A stretch of DNA of 64,000 bases, taken from contig JANQPP010000072.1 of assembly GCA_028289405.1 (NCBI GenBank), forward strand, positions 19,025 to 83,024. Direction: 5' to 3'. How positions within the stretch are numbered: position 1 is the first letter of the stretch; every line of letters begins with the position of its first letter. Under the pieces are notes generated by a model, which was not told the DNA's origin, made no database searches, and was given only the letters and a program-made list of their open reading frames with translations. Both the position numbers and the translations under genes were made by a program. This stretch comes from Pirellulales bacterium (GTDB lineage Bacteria; Planctomycetota; Planctomycetia; Pirellulales; JANQPP01). This document shows, in pieces, positions 36,318-45,200 of the stretch.

Positions 36318-36359
36318 GGTGGTTTCCCAACCACGACGCCGGCCATGCTTTTCATGGCC
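36318..36359. terminator. Two tandem hairpins after the CvpA-like gene
   Basis: GTGGTT/AACCAC (36318-36333) and GGCCATG/CATGGCC with a CTTTT loop (36341-36359) lie right after the stop at 36302. No T-run follows the second stem, so this is a weaker or factor-aided terminator. Confidence 0.4.
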
Positions 36360-36550
36360 AATTTCGATCGGTGTATTCCGCTGATTCGCTGCAGGCGTTC
36401 TGGCGCGCAAGTCAAATTTGGATCGCCCCGAGTCGCGCGAGCTTCCTCCGCCTTGACGTGCGATCAAGGTTTTTCGATTCGCTTTAGCTCGCACGGCCAT
36501 TTCGCCTGACTTATAACAGTCGAAATCCGTCTTGAAGAGTTCGCTGGGCC

Positions 36551-36558
36551 AAAGGAGG
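36551..36558 (+). promoter_or_regulatory. Shine-Dalgarno AAAGGAGG that fixes a GTG start
   Basis: This site lies 8 bases before the GTG at 36567. A nearer ATG at 36562 is in another frame that soon stops, so the ribosome site and reading frame agree on GTG. Confidence 0.7.
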
Positions 36559-36566
36559 TCGATGTC

Positions 36567-38915
36567 GTGGCGCTGGTTAAAAACTTCTCACTCGTCGTTA
36601 GTTGGTTGGTGCTGACGGGGATCGCCCATGAGTGCTCCGCCATCGAGTTCCCGGAAGTGCTGCCGAAAACCGAGCGGCTGGAGATGGAAGGGGACATCGC
36701 CTCCCACATGGTGGCGGGGATCGACCGTTTTCTGCTACAGGAACTGGCCGCCTCGCGAGACCTCCACGAAGGGCTTGGGCCGCGAGATTTCTCTTCACCG
36801 GCTAGATATAGTGCTTCCCTCGCGCCGAGGCGTGAACGCCTGGCCCATATCTTGGGCGCGGTGGATGAACGTCTGCCTTTGCAGGCTCTAGAGTACGTGG
36901 CCACGACGGCGCAATCCGCACGGATAGGACGCGGCCGAGGGTACGAAATCTTCCAAGTACGTTGGCCAGTATTCACCGACGTGTGGGGCGAAGGGCTACT
37001 GCTGGTGCCGGACCATCGCCCGCACTTGGCGAATGTGATTGCCATCCCCGATGCGGACCATACTCCGGAGATGCTCGTCGGCTTGGTGCCCGGCGTACCC
37101 CATAAATCTCAGTTCGCGCGGCATCTCGCCGAGCGAGGATGCCGTGTGGTCGTACCCTTGCTCATCGACCGGGCTCACGAATTCTCCACGACCGTAGCCG
37201 GGACCCGGCCAACCGGCCAGCCGCATCGCGAATTCCTGTATCGCCCCGCCTTCGAGCTTGGCCGGCACATCATCGGCTATGAAGTCAACAAGATCCGCTC
37301 GCTGGTGGATTGGTTTACGCACGAAGCGAAGGGAGCTGATCCCACGATTGGCGTGTATGGCTATGGCGAAGGGGGATTGCTGGCTCTGCATGTCGCCGCG
37401 CTCGATCCGCGCGTGGATGTGACCTGTTGCAGCGGCTATTTCGGCCCACGCGAGGGCGTGTGGCGGGAACCGATCTACCGCAACGTTTTCGGACTGCTAC
37501 AGGACTTCGGAGATGCGGAACTGGCCAGCATGGTTCCGCCTAGCAAACTTGTCGTGGAAGCCTGTGCGGCACCCAACCACCCACAGAGCGCCACACCGGG
37601 CACCATCGACACTCCCTCCTTGGAAGATGTAACGGCCGAGTTTCACCGGGCTGTCTCGCTTTGTTCTGCCGCGCCGTGGGCTACCGATCACTTGCAATTG
37701 GTGGTCAGTGACGCAGGCCATGGGCCATTTGGCAGTGAAAAAACCCGCGATCTATTTCTAGAGCTGTTGCGAGACGATGCTCCGACAGCCGACGACAGCA
37801 CATCCACTTCGCAAACCAAACAGGAAAACCACTCCACCCCGCCGGAAGCCTTGGTTGTCTTGCCCTCTCCCCAAGAGCGCATGCGGCGGCAGGTGGGGCA
37901 GCTCGACCGGCATACGCAGCGGCTGCTGCACGAAGCCGAGTACACGCGGACCGAGTTCTGGGCAAAAACCGACCGAAGTTCGCTCGAACGTTGGCGGGAA
38001 ACGACCGCACCCTACCGGGAATATTTTCGCGACGAGATCATTGGGCGTTTCGAGCGGGAATTGCTGCCGCCATGTACGCGTACGCGAAAAGTCTACGATC
38101 AACCGAAATATGTGGGCTACGAAGTCGTGCTGGATGTGTTTCCCGACGTGATCGCCTACGGCATCTTGCTGTTGCCAAAAGACCTGCAACCGGGTGAAAG
38201 GCGGCCTGTCGTGGTGTGCCAACATGGGCTGGAAGGTCGGCCGCAAGACGTGGCGGACCCGGACCAGGACCATCCAGCCTACCATCGCTATGCTTGCCGG
38301 CTGGCGGAACGCGGTTTCATCACCTATGCCCCGCAGAATATCTACATCTTTCAAGATCGCTTCCGCACCTTGCAGCGGAAGGCCAACCCGCTGGGCAAGA
38401 CGCTCTTCTCCATCATGGTGCCGCAGCACCGGCAGGCCACCGATTGGCTGGCGGGTCTCCCCTGGGTCGATCCGGAGCGGATCGCTTTTTACGGACTCTC
38501 CTACGGCGGCAAAACGGCGATGCGCGTGCCTCCCTTGGTCGACCGCTATTGTCTCTCGATCTGCTCGGCCGATTTCAATGAATGGATCTGGAAGAACGCC
38601 TCGACACGCAGCCCCTACAGCTACGTCAGTTCTGGCGAATACGAAATCTTCGAGTTCAATCTAGGCAACACGTTCAACTACGCGGAAATGGCCGGGCTCA
38701 TCGCGCCTCGCCCCTTCATGGTGGAACGCGGGCATCGCGACGGCGTAGCACCCGACCACCGCGTGGCCCAGGAATACGCCAAAATTCGCCTGCTATATGC
38801 CGACTTGGGCATCCCGAAAAAAACCACGATCGAATTCTTCGACGGTCCCCACACGATCCACGGCGAAGGCACGTTCGACTTCCTGCATGAGCAACTGGAC
38901 TGGCCAAAACCGTGA
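36567..38915 (+). CDS. Secreted two-lobed alpha/beta hydrolase (acetyl xylan esterase/dienelactone hydrolase type)
   Basis: The 782-residue protein starts with GTG (MALVKNFSLVVSWLVLTGIA, signal peptide). Lobe 1 (about 80-400) has a hydrolase fold whose nucleophile elbow reads GYGEGG (near 263), with no serine at the catalytic place. Lobe 2 (about 450-782) has an intact GLSYGGK elbow (near 642), an acid in RGHRDGVAPDH and the histidine in DGPHTIHGEGT. So only the C-terminal lobe is likely to cleave esters. The arrangement resembles planctomycete proteins related to acetyl xylan esterase, usually with one lobe. The substrate is unknown, possibly sulfated or acetylated polysaccharide. Confidence 0.8.
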   Translation: MALVKNFSLVVSWLVLTGIAHECSAIEFPEVLPKTERLEMEGDIASHMVAGIDRFLLQELAASRDLHEGLGPRDFSSPARYSASLAPRRERLAHILGAVDERLPLQALEYVATTAQSARIGRGRGYEIFQVRWPVFTDVWGEGLLLVPDHRPHLANVIAIPDADHTPEMLVGLVPGVPHKSQFARHLAERGCRVVVPLLIDRAHEFSTTVAGTRPTGQPHREFLYRPAFELGRHIIGYEVNKIRSLVDWFTHEAKGADPTIGVYGYGEGGLLALHVAALDPRVDVTCCSGYFGPREGVWREPIYRNVFGLLQDFGDAELASMVPPSKLVVEACAAPNHPQSATPGTIDTPSLEDVTAEFHRAVSLCSAAPWATDHLQLVVSDAGHGPFGSEKTRDLFLELLRDDAPTADDSTSTSQTKQENHSTPPEALVVLPSPQERMRRQVGQLDRHTQRLLHEAEYTRTEFWAKTDRSSLERWRETTAPYREYFRDEIIGRFERELLPPCTRTRKVYDQPKYVGYEVVLDVFPDVIAYGILLLPKDLQPGERRPVVVCQHGLEGRPQDVADPDQDHPAYHRYACRLAERGFITYAPQNIYIFQDRFRTLQRKANPLGKTLFSIMVPQHRQATDWLAGLPWVDPERIAFYGLSYGGKTAMRVPPLVDRYCLSICSADFNEWIWKNASTRSPYSYVSSGEYEIFEFNLGNTFNYAEMAGLIAPRPFMVERGHRDGVAPDHRVAQEYAKIRLLYADLGIPKKTTIEFFDGPHTIHGEGTFDFLHEQLDWPKP

Positions 38916-39005
38916 GTAGCCTGGCCTGCACCCCTCAACACTGACAGCTAAGGCAGAGTCACTAAGAGTCCGCTGCGGTTTCAGTTGACCTAAGGGGTTC
39001 ACTCC

Positions 39006-39079
39006 ACCAGCGTAGCTTCAATCGACAGAACGCTGCATTTGTGATGCGGGGGTTGCCGGTTCGACTCCCACCGTTGGCA
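39006..39079 (+). tRNA. Degenerate tRNA-Thr(TGT)-like sequence, possible pseudo-tRNA
   Basis: The stretch can be folded as a cloverleaf: acceptor ACCAGCG/CGTTGGC (6 of 7 pairs including one G-T), TA then D arm GCTT/GAAC (partial), anticodon stem CTGCA/TGCGG with loop TTTGTGA (anticodon TGT at 39040-39042), variable GGGTT, T arm GCCGG/CCCAC (only 3 of 5 pair) around TTCGACT, discriminator A then CC. The core GTAGCT..CAAT..CAGA..ATTTGT..GGTTGC.GGTTCGA.TCCC is the pattern of tRNA-Thr. Mismatches in the D and T stems suggest a decayed or unusual copy. It lies at the edge of the HEPN island. Confidence 0.4.
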
Positions 39080-39391
39080 CCGTGGAGCATGATGTACTGG
39101 TTGTTCGTCATGCCGTTTTACTGGATCACGGAAGCATCGTGTTGGTTTCGAATTGATTCGTTGCCAATTCCCCCGAATTGAAAACCAGGTCTTCCGGATG
39201 GGTAGAACGCCCCACATCACGATGCCCCTGGAGTCAATATGCCCACCATCACCTGGCCGGCGTCAGGGCTCCGATCCGTGCACTTATTTCTCCGCGTGTT
39301 TGCTTGGCCGGTCTTCAGCGCTGAGCGATGCCCCGACTCCCGCGTCAACCGCGAGAAGACGGCTTCACGACAAAGCGAATAGACGAGGGTC

Positions 39392-39420
39392 TTGTTGTGT
39401 CAGAATTGCGTGCATATGAT
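39392..39420 (+). promoter_or_regulatory. Candidate promoter of the HEPN module
   Basis: TTGTTG is followed after 17 bases by TATGAT (5 of 6 to TATAAT). The start point falls at the first base or so of the pentanucleotide tract (39426). It is the only good promoter seen in the 580 bases after 38915. Confidence 0.55.
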
Positions 39421-39425
39421 TCGCT

Positions 39426-39465
39426 ATTGCATTGCATTGCATTGTATTGCATTGTATTGCATTGG
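39426..39465. repeat. Pentanucleotide tract (ATTGC)n, eight units
   Basis: The units read ATTGC x3, ATTGT, ATTGC, ATTGT, ATTGC, ATTGG. Short tandem repeats of this kind can change length by slippage. It sits between the promoter and the GTG start at 39495 in what would be the 5' leader. The frame through the repeat is open into the gene, so length changes there would also shift an upstream frame. Confidence 0.9.
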
Positions 39466-39494
39466 CATTCTCGATCTCAAAGTGGAGGAACACC

Positions 39495-39986
39495 GTGACG
39501 ACCAGCAAGATCCGAATAAAAATGGGGCAGATCGAGGTGGAATGCGAAGGGTCGGAACAGTTTCTCAAGAAAGAATTGCCCGACTTGTTGGAATCGGTGA
39601 CTCGGCTCTACGAGCAAAGCGGGGGCGGCATCGCAGCCGATGGCGGCAACGGCGGAGGAACTAACAACTCGTCGGGAGCGACGGGCAAGATTGTCGGAAC
39701 AACTGCGACGCTTGCCGGAAAGCTAGGTGCCAAAACTGCGAAAGACTTGATCATCGCGGCGGCAGCCCAATTGACGCTCGTTGGAGGCAAGGCTGAGTTT
39801 TCTCGCCAGGAACTGCTTACCAGTGTCAAGTCAGCATCGGGATATTACAAAGAAAGTTACAGCAAGAACTTCACAAATTACCTGAACGTGAGAGTGAAGG
39901 CTGGACAACTCGTTGAGCCGCGGAGCGGCCACTATGCGTTGAGCGCAAAAGAAAAGAAGGAATTGGAGACAACACTTGTTACCTAA
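39495..39986 (+). CDS. Unrecognised protein of the HEPN module: N-terminal beta segment, Gly-rich linker, C-terminal winged-helix-like part
   Basis: The 163-residue protein starts with GTG; GGAGG lies 7 bases before it. Residues 5-35 read KIRIKMGQIEVECEGSEQFL and then KKELPDLLE, a compact segment resembling the N-terminal part of many small bacterial proteins of unknown role that begin with I-x-I-K-x-G-x-I-E-V-E. A Gly/Ser/Asn-rich linker (about 42-66) follows. Residues 75-163 are helical and end in EFSRQELLTSVKSASGYYKE and YLNVRVKAGQLVEPRSGHYA, which looks like a winged helix. The gene overlaps the HEPN gene by 11 bases. Codon use is less GC-rich than the surroundings, suggesting transfer. 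Family not recognised. Confidence 0.7.
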   Translation: MTTSKIRIKMGQIEVECEGSEQFLKKELPDLLESVTRLYEQSGGGIAADGGNGGGTNNSSGATGKIVGTTATLAGKLGAKTAKDLIIAAAAQLTLVGGKAEFSRQELLTSVKSASGYYKESYSKNFTNYLNVRVKAGQLVEPRSGHYALSAKEKKELETTLVT

Positions 39987-40704
39987 AGAATCTCTAAAAG
40001 ATCTTTTGTCTCAGAAATCGTTAAGCAACAGCGAGAAATTGCTGATTTGTTTGGCGGTTGATACAGGCGGACCAAAAGCCGTGAAGGAAATCCGTGAAAT
40101 GGCCGTCGCGAGTGGATTGCGCGCCGCCAAGAAATGGAATGTTTCGGCACAATTGGGGCGGGAAACTGAGTTGGCCGTTCGCGCAGTAGGCGGGTGGGAG
40201 TTGACCGCAAAGGGTAGCCATTTCGTCGCGAAAGTTGCCGGCCCTCTGATGAACTCACCGATCCTCAAAGTTGCATCATCGCTACGAGTTCATCTTGTCA
40301 AGATCACGAGTGCGGACTCGCAGTCATTTATTGAGGAGGCGATTGGTTGTTTCGAGTCGCGGCAATATCGTGCAGCCGTCGTGCTTTCGTGGGTCGGCGC
40401 AGTTTCCGTGCTCCAAAGCCACGTCGTGAATCACTGTCTTGCGAGTTTCAATGCTGAAGCGCAAAAGCGCTACCCAAAGTGGAAAACAGCCAGAACCACA
40501 GACGACCTTGGGCTAATCAAAGAAGACACCTTCTTGGACATCCTGCAGGCGATCTCCGTAATCGGAAAAAACGTAAAGCAAGAGTTGAAGAAGGGATTGA
40601 CCCTGCGGAACGGATGCGGCCACCCAAACTCTCTTAAGATCGCCGAGCACAAAGCGTCTTCACACATTGAGGACTTGATGCTGAACGTCTTTGCAGTTTT
40701 CTAG
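39976..40704 (+). CDS. HEPN-type protein with N-terminal winged-helix-like part
   Basis: The 242-residue protein starts with TTG at 39976, 7 bases after GGAG, overlapping the previous gene by 11 bases. Residues 18-86 look like a winged helix (SEKLLICLAVDTGGPKAVKE, then GWELTAKGSHFVAKV). Residues 112-242 are all helical: SQSFIEEAIGCFESRQYRAA, VVLSWVGAVSVLQSHVVNHC and then KGLTLRNGCGHPNSLKIAEH. Here R211-N-G-C-G-H216 is a clean R-x4-H HEPN RNase motif with a polar residue after Arg. HEPN domains are RNases common in phage defence and toxin-antitoxin systems. No known family name is assigned. Confidence 0.75.
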   Translation: MLPKESLKDLLSQKSLSNSEKLLICLAVDTGGPKAVKEIREMAVASGLRAAKKWNVSAQLGRETELAVRAVGGWELTAKGSHFVAKVAGPLMNSPILKVASSLRVHLVKITSADSQSFIEEAIGCFESRQYRAAVVLSWVGAVSVLQSHVVNHCLASFNAEAQKRYPKWKTARTTDDLGLIKEDTFLDILQAISVIGKNVKQELKKGLTLRNGCGHPNSLKIAEHKASSHIEDLMLNVFAVF

Positions 40705-40895
40705 GCCGTTAAGCCTCGCGACCGCCCAGCATCCATCTTTCTTCACCCGGCTGACGATCGGCCCTGCCGAATTCCATCGCCATTAGCGGAGCGGGGACTT
40801 GGCTGGCCGCGAGAAATCCGGCCCTCGACTTTTTCGCGCCAAGTTCGGTCAAAAACGGCTTGCGTAAAGAGCCGCTGGCGATCAAACTAACAAGG

Positions 40896-40970
40896 ATGAG
40901 ACGTGCATTTTGGGCCAGCTTCCGGTTTTACTTTACCCCCTCGCGGAGTCGGGCGGTGGGAGGTCGTTGA
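40896..40970 (+). CDS. 24-codon leader peptide rich in aromatic residues, before aroF
   Basis: From ATG at 40896 the frame reads M-RRAFWASFRFYFTPSRS and so on and ends TGA at 40968-40970. Codons 5, 6, 9, 11, 12 and 13 are Phe, Trp, Phe, Phe, Tyr and Phe. A terminator follows before aroF. The ribosome site is weak: only AAGG directly at the ATG; an in-frame TTG start at 40860 is also possible. Its likely job is to sense charged Phe, Tyr or Trp tRNA, as in pheL and trpL. Confidence 0.7.
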   Translation: MRRAFWASFRFYFTPSRSRAVGGR

Positions 40971-41012
40971 CCCCAGCACGAAATGTGAAGCACCCAGCCC
41001 CGAGATCCGCGA
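40941..41012 (+). promoter_or_regulatory. Candidate antiterminator pairing of the aroF leader
   Basis: The segment 40941-40960 (codons 16-22 of the leader peptide) is close to the reverse complement of 40993-41012: 14 of 20 ungapped matches, more with small bulges, including TCGCGGA and TGGG blocks. The second segment holds the 5' arm of the terminator, so the pairing would prevent the terminator. Confidence 0.6.
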
Positions 41013-41033
41013 AAGGTTCTCGGGGCTTTTTTT
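40996..41033 (+). terminator. Intrinsic terminator between leader peptide and aroF
   Basis: AGCCCCGAGA (40996-41005) pairs perfectly with TCTCGGGGCT (41018-41027), loop 12 bases, and T41027-T41033 forms a run of seven. It lies 26 bases after the leader peptide stop and 27 bases before the aroF GTG start, a place that makes sense only as an attenuator. Confidence 0.85.
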
Positions 41034-41060
41034 ATTCCCTTCCACTGGAGGCAGCCGAAA

Positions 41061-42116
41061 GTGATCGTCGTCATGAAACCCAACGCCACGCAAGAAGAAG
41101 TTGACCACATCGTGGACCGTGTTAACGGCCACGGACTCAAACCCCATGTCATCAAGGGAACCGAGCGGACCGTGATCGCCGCGGTCGGAGACGATCGGAA
41201 ACTGGACGTCGCCGCGCTGGAAACCGCGCCGGGTGTCTCGCGGGTCGTGCCCGTATTGGCTCCCTACAAACGGGCTAGCCGGGAAGTGCAAAACGAACCG
41301 ACGGTCGTGAGCCGGGGTAGTCTCACGTTGGGCGGCAACCACCTTGGCGTGATCGCGGGGCCCTGCTCGGTCGAAAGCGAAGAGCAGATCATGCAATCCG
41401 CCCGGGCTGTGAAAGCGGCTGGCGGCACGGCGCTGCGTGGTGGCGCGTTCAAACCCCGCACGAGCCCTTACAGTTTCCAGGGCCTCAAAGAGGAAGGTTT
41501 GAAACTCCTGGCCGTGGCGCGGGAAGAGACCGGTTTGGCCGTGGTGACGGAAGTCATGGCGAGCGAGGATATTGGGTTGGTGAGCGAATACGCCGACGTG
41601 CTCCAAATCGGGGCCCGCAACATGCAAAACTACCGGCTACTCGCCGCTGTGGGAGAAGCGGAACGGCCCGTGTTGCTGAAACGTGGGCCGAGCGCGACGC
41701 TGGATGAACTTTTGCTGGCCGCCGAATACATTTTGGACGCCGGCAATAACGATGTGATCCTTTGCGAGCGGGGGATCCGCACCTTCGAATCCCACACGCG
41801 GTTCACCTTGCCGCTGGCTTCAGTCACCTATCTGCGGGCCAAGACGCACCTGCCGATCGTGGTCGATCCCAGCCATGGGACAGGGCATGCCTGGATGGTG
41901 CCCGACATGGCCGCGGCCAGCGTGGCGATCGGCGCCGATGGCTTGATCATCGAAATGCACCCCGATCCGGAAAATGCCCTCAGTGATGGCTATCAGTCGC
42001 TGGACTTCGCCCAGTTCGCCACCACCATGGAACGCTGTCGCGTGATCGCCGAGGCGATTGGCAAGGAGATGCCAAGGGTTGCATCGTCAAAAGAAAAAGC
42101 TCCCGTGGCGACGTAG
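41061..42116 (+). CDS. aroF: 3-deoxy-7-phosphoheptulonate synthase (DAHP synthase, AroF type)
   Basis: This 351-residue protein catalyses the first step of the shikimate pathway. Residues 1-70 form a ferredoxin-like regulatory domain ([20 protein letters not shown]). The barrel has [48 protein letters not shown] and [20 protein letters not shown]. This is the AroA-beta type DAHP synthase. The start is GTG at 41061; GGAGG lies 10 bases before it, while an ATG at 41073 is too far. An aromatic leader peptide and terminator precede it, so feedback is expected at the transcript level as well as through the N-terminal domain. Confidence 0.97.
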   Translation: MIVVMKPNATQEEVDHIVDRVNGHGLKPHVIKGTERTVIAAVGDDRKLDVAALETAPGVSRVVPVLAPYKRASREVQNEPTVVSRGSLTLGGNHLGVIAGPCSVESEEQIMQSARAVKAAGGTALRGGAFKPRTSPYSFQGLKEEGLKLLAVAREETGLAVVTEVMASEDIGLVSEYADVLQIGARNMQNYRLLAAVGEAERPVLLKRGPSATLDELLLAAEYILDAGNNDVILCERGIRTFESHTRFTLPLASVTYLRAKTHLPIVVDPSHGTGHAWMVPDMAAASVAIGADGLIIEMHPDPENALSDGYQSLDFAQFATTMERCRVIAEAIGKEMPRVASSKEKAPVAT

Positions 42117-42298
42117 CTGGAGCATTAGCAATTTTTGATTGACATGGTCCGATAACCGTAAAGCATTCCCGGTCGACGGCGGGCGATCGGTTCTTTCATT
42201 CCAATCGTTTGATTGGGTGGAAAGGACCATGCATGCTGTCTAGGATAAGAGCGGTACGTTTCCGCAACTCTGAATTCCGGGAAAACAAGGTCGGGCCC

Positions 42299-45200
42299 AT
42301 GAGGAACATTCTTTGCGTCACCTTGATCATGATGAGCATGGTCACCTGGCGCGTGCATGCCGAGACGAATCCATCGACGCAGCCTGTGCAGGGATTGCGA
42401 GAAAATACTCCGCGCGTCTTCGCGCTCGTGGGCGGAAAGATCGTGGATCGTCCGGGGCACGTCTGGAATGACGCGACCCTAGTGATTCGAGATGGCCTTG
42501 TGGAGGCAGTGGGTGAGAATATCCAAGCCCCGCCGGAAGCCACGGTATACGACATCACGGGAAAAACCGTCTATCCGGGACTCATCGACGCCTACGCTGA
42601 AGCGGCCCCGCCCAGCGATGGAGTCGCCACCGCGTTGCGGGAACAAGGCGCGCCGTACTGGAACTCGCTGATCATACCGCAGTATTCGGTGGCTCAGTAT
42701 TATCGGCCGAGTGCCTCGCAGGACGAAAAACTCCGCAGCCAGGGGATCGTGGCTCGTCTCGTCGCTCCCGGTTCGGGAATCCTGCGGGGCACCAGCGCGC
42801 TCGTTTCGACGGGGGCTGCTTCCTCGGAGCGGGCGATCCTCAACCCTGATGTGTTTTTGCACGGCGAGCTTACAGCACCTCGCCGAGGACGCCGCCAATA
42901 TCCGAATTCCCCGATGGGGGCCGTGGCTCTCGTGCGGCAGGCATTTTACGACGCGCAGTGGTACGAGCAGACTTGGCAAGCCTACGACAACGATTCGCGT
43001 CTTCCTCTGCCGGAACGAAATGATGCCTTGCAAGCCTTGCAGTCTCTGCGGGGCGAAGCCACGCCGCTGGTATTATCGGCGAGCAACGAACTGCAATTCC
43101 TCCGCGCGGACCGTTTCGCGCGGGAGTTCGGTCTGCCGTTGATCCTCGTCGGTTCGGGACACGAATATCGCCGGCTGGACGCCATCGCGGGCACGCAACG
43201 GCACGTGATCGTTCCTTTGGATTTCCCACAGGCACCCAACGTCGGCACGCCGGAAGCGGCAGCCAACGTGACTTTGGAACGCCTCATGCATTGGGACCTG
43301 GCTCCCGAGAATCCTAAGAAGCTTGTCGAAGCCGGTGTGTCGATTGCCTTCACGAGTTATGGGTTGAAAAGTCCTGGCGATTTCTTGCAAAAAATTCGCG
43401 AGGCAGTGCAACGAGGTTTGGATAAGGACGCGGCCCTACGCGCCTTGACCGAGACTCCGGCGGAAATGGCTGGTGTGTCGCGTCGGCTGGGGAGCCTGGC
43501 TCCGGGAAAGCTCGCCTCATTCCTGGTGACCGATGGTGGACTATTCGAAAAAGAGACCAAAGTGCTGGAGACTTGGGTCCAAGGGGAACGTTACCTCCAT
43601 AACCGGACACCAGAAGCGGACATTAGCGGAGCGTGGAAATGGAACTTCACTGTGGGTGCTCCCGAGCCGGCGAGCTTGAAGATTGACATTCGTGGAAGTG
43701 CACCCGATTTGAAGGGCGAGCTTCAATTTGCCGAGAAAAAGCTGCCACTCACCAAGCTGCGGCTGGACGGGCTGCGTATTGCCGGCATGTTTCGTGGAGA
43801 ACTTCTCAAAAAGCCTGGCGTGGCTCGCTTCACCGCTGTAATCGAACAAGCTGAAGAATCGACGCTCACCTTGAATGGCTCGGGCGAGTGGGGTGACGGC
43901 ACAACGTTTCGTTTCACGGCCACTCAAGAAGGTCAAACCGATGAAGCGGCCTCAGAAGAGGAAGCGGAAGAGAAGGAAGATGAGGCCAAACTAGAAGACC
44001 GTGCGGCCAGCTTCGCCGTGAACTATCCGCTAGGAGCCTATGGCCGCGAAGCTCCGCCCGAGCGGAGCGCCCTTGTGGCTTTTGAACATGCTACCGTCTG
44101 GGCTCTCGACGGTACTGGAAAGTACGAAGACGCAACGGTGCTCGTGCGCGACGGGAAGATCGTGGCCGTCGGAAAAGACGTGCAAATACCTGACGGTGCC
44201 ACCGTCATCGACGCGAACGGCAAGCACATCACGCCGGGCATCATCGATTGCCATTCGCATATTGCCACCGATGGCGGTGTGAATGAGTCGGGCCAGGCCA
44301 TTACGGCGGAAGTAAGGATCGGCGACTTCATCGACTGCAACGATATCCACATCTACCGGCAATTGGCGGGCGGCGTCACTTCGTCGAACATTTTGCATGG
44401 CTCGGCCAACCCGATTGGCGGCCAGAACCAGGTGATCAAGATGCGCTGGGGATCCCTTTCCGAGGAGATGAAATTCGGGAAAGCCCCCGCCGGGATCAAA
44501 TTCGCCTTGGGGGAAAATGTCAAGCAAAGCAACTGGGGCGACAACTTCACTTCGCGATATCCGCAGTCCCGCATGGGCGTGGAACAAATCATCGATGACG
44601 CCTTTCATGCCGCCGCTGACTACCGAAAGCGCTGGGACGAGTGGGAAACGCGGCACGAAGGCTTGCCTCCTCGCCGCGATTTGGAACTGGATGCTCTGGT
44701 CGAAATCCTGAAAGGCGAACGCCTAATCCACTGCCATTCCTATCGGCAAGATGAAATCTTGGCATTGTTGCGAACCTTAGAAAGCCACGACGTGCGGATC
44801 GCCACGCTCCAGCATATTTTGGAGGGCTACAAGGTCGCGGAGGTGCTCGCGCAACATGGGGCGATGGGCTCCGCCTTCTCCGATTGGTGGGCTTACAAAT
44901 TCGAGGTCTACGATGCGATCCCCTACAACGGAGCCTTGATGTACCGCTCCGGGGTCGTGGTCTCCTTCAACTCGGACGACGCGGAACTGGCGCGAAGGCT
45001 TAATCTGGAAGCCGCGAAGGCGGTCAAATACGGCAACGTTCCCGAGGTTGAGGCCCTCAAATTCGTCACGCTAAATCCTGCCAAGCAGCTTCGCATCGAT
45101 GAACACGTCGGTTCGTTGGAACCGGGCAAGGACGCGGACCTTGTGGTGTGGAGTGGCCATCCGCTTTCGACGGCCAGCCGTTGCGAGCAGACGTGGATCG

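Noticed and set aside
36562..36620. ATG five bases before the GTG start of the two-lobed esterase
   Set aside because: It is in another frame and stops after 17 codons; the GTG frame gives a signal peptide and the full protein.
39426..39465. CRISPR-like short repeat
   Set aside because: Units are five bases with no spacers; it is a microsatellite.
40910..41104. 64-codon frame across the aroF leader
   Set aside because: It runs through the terminator stem and overlaps the aroF start in another frame; the 24-codon aromatic leader is the better explanation.
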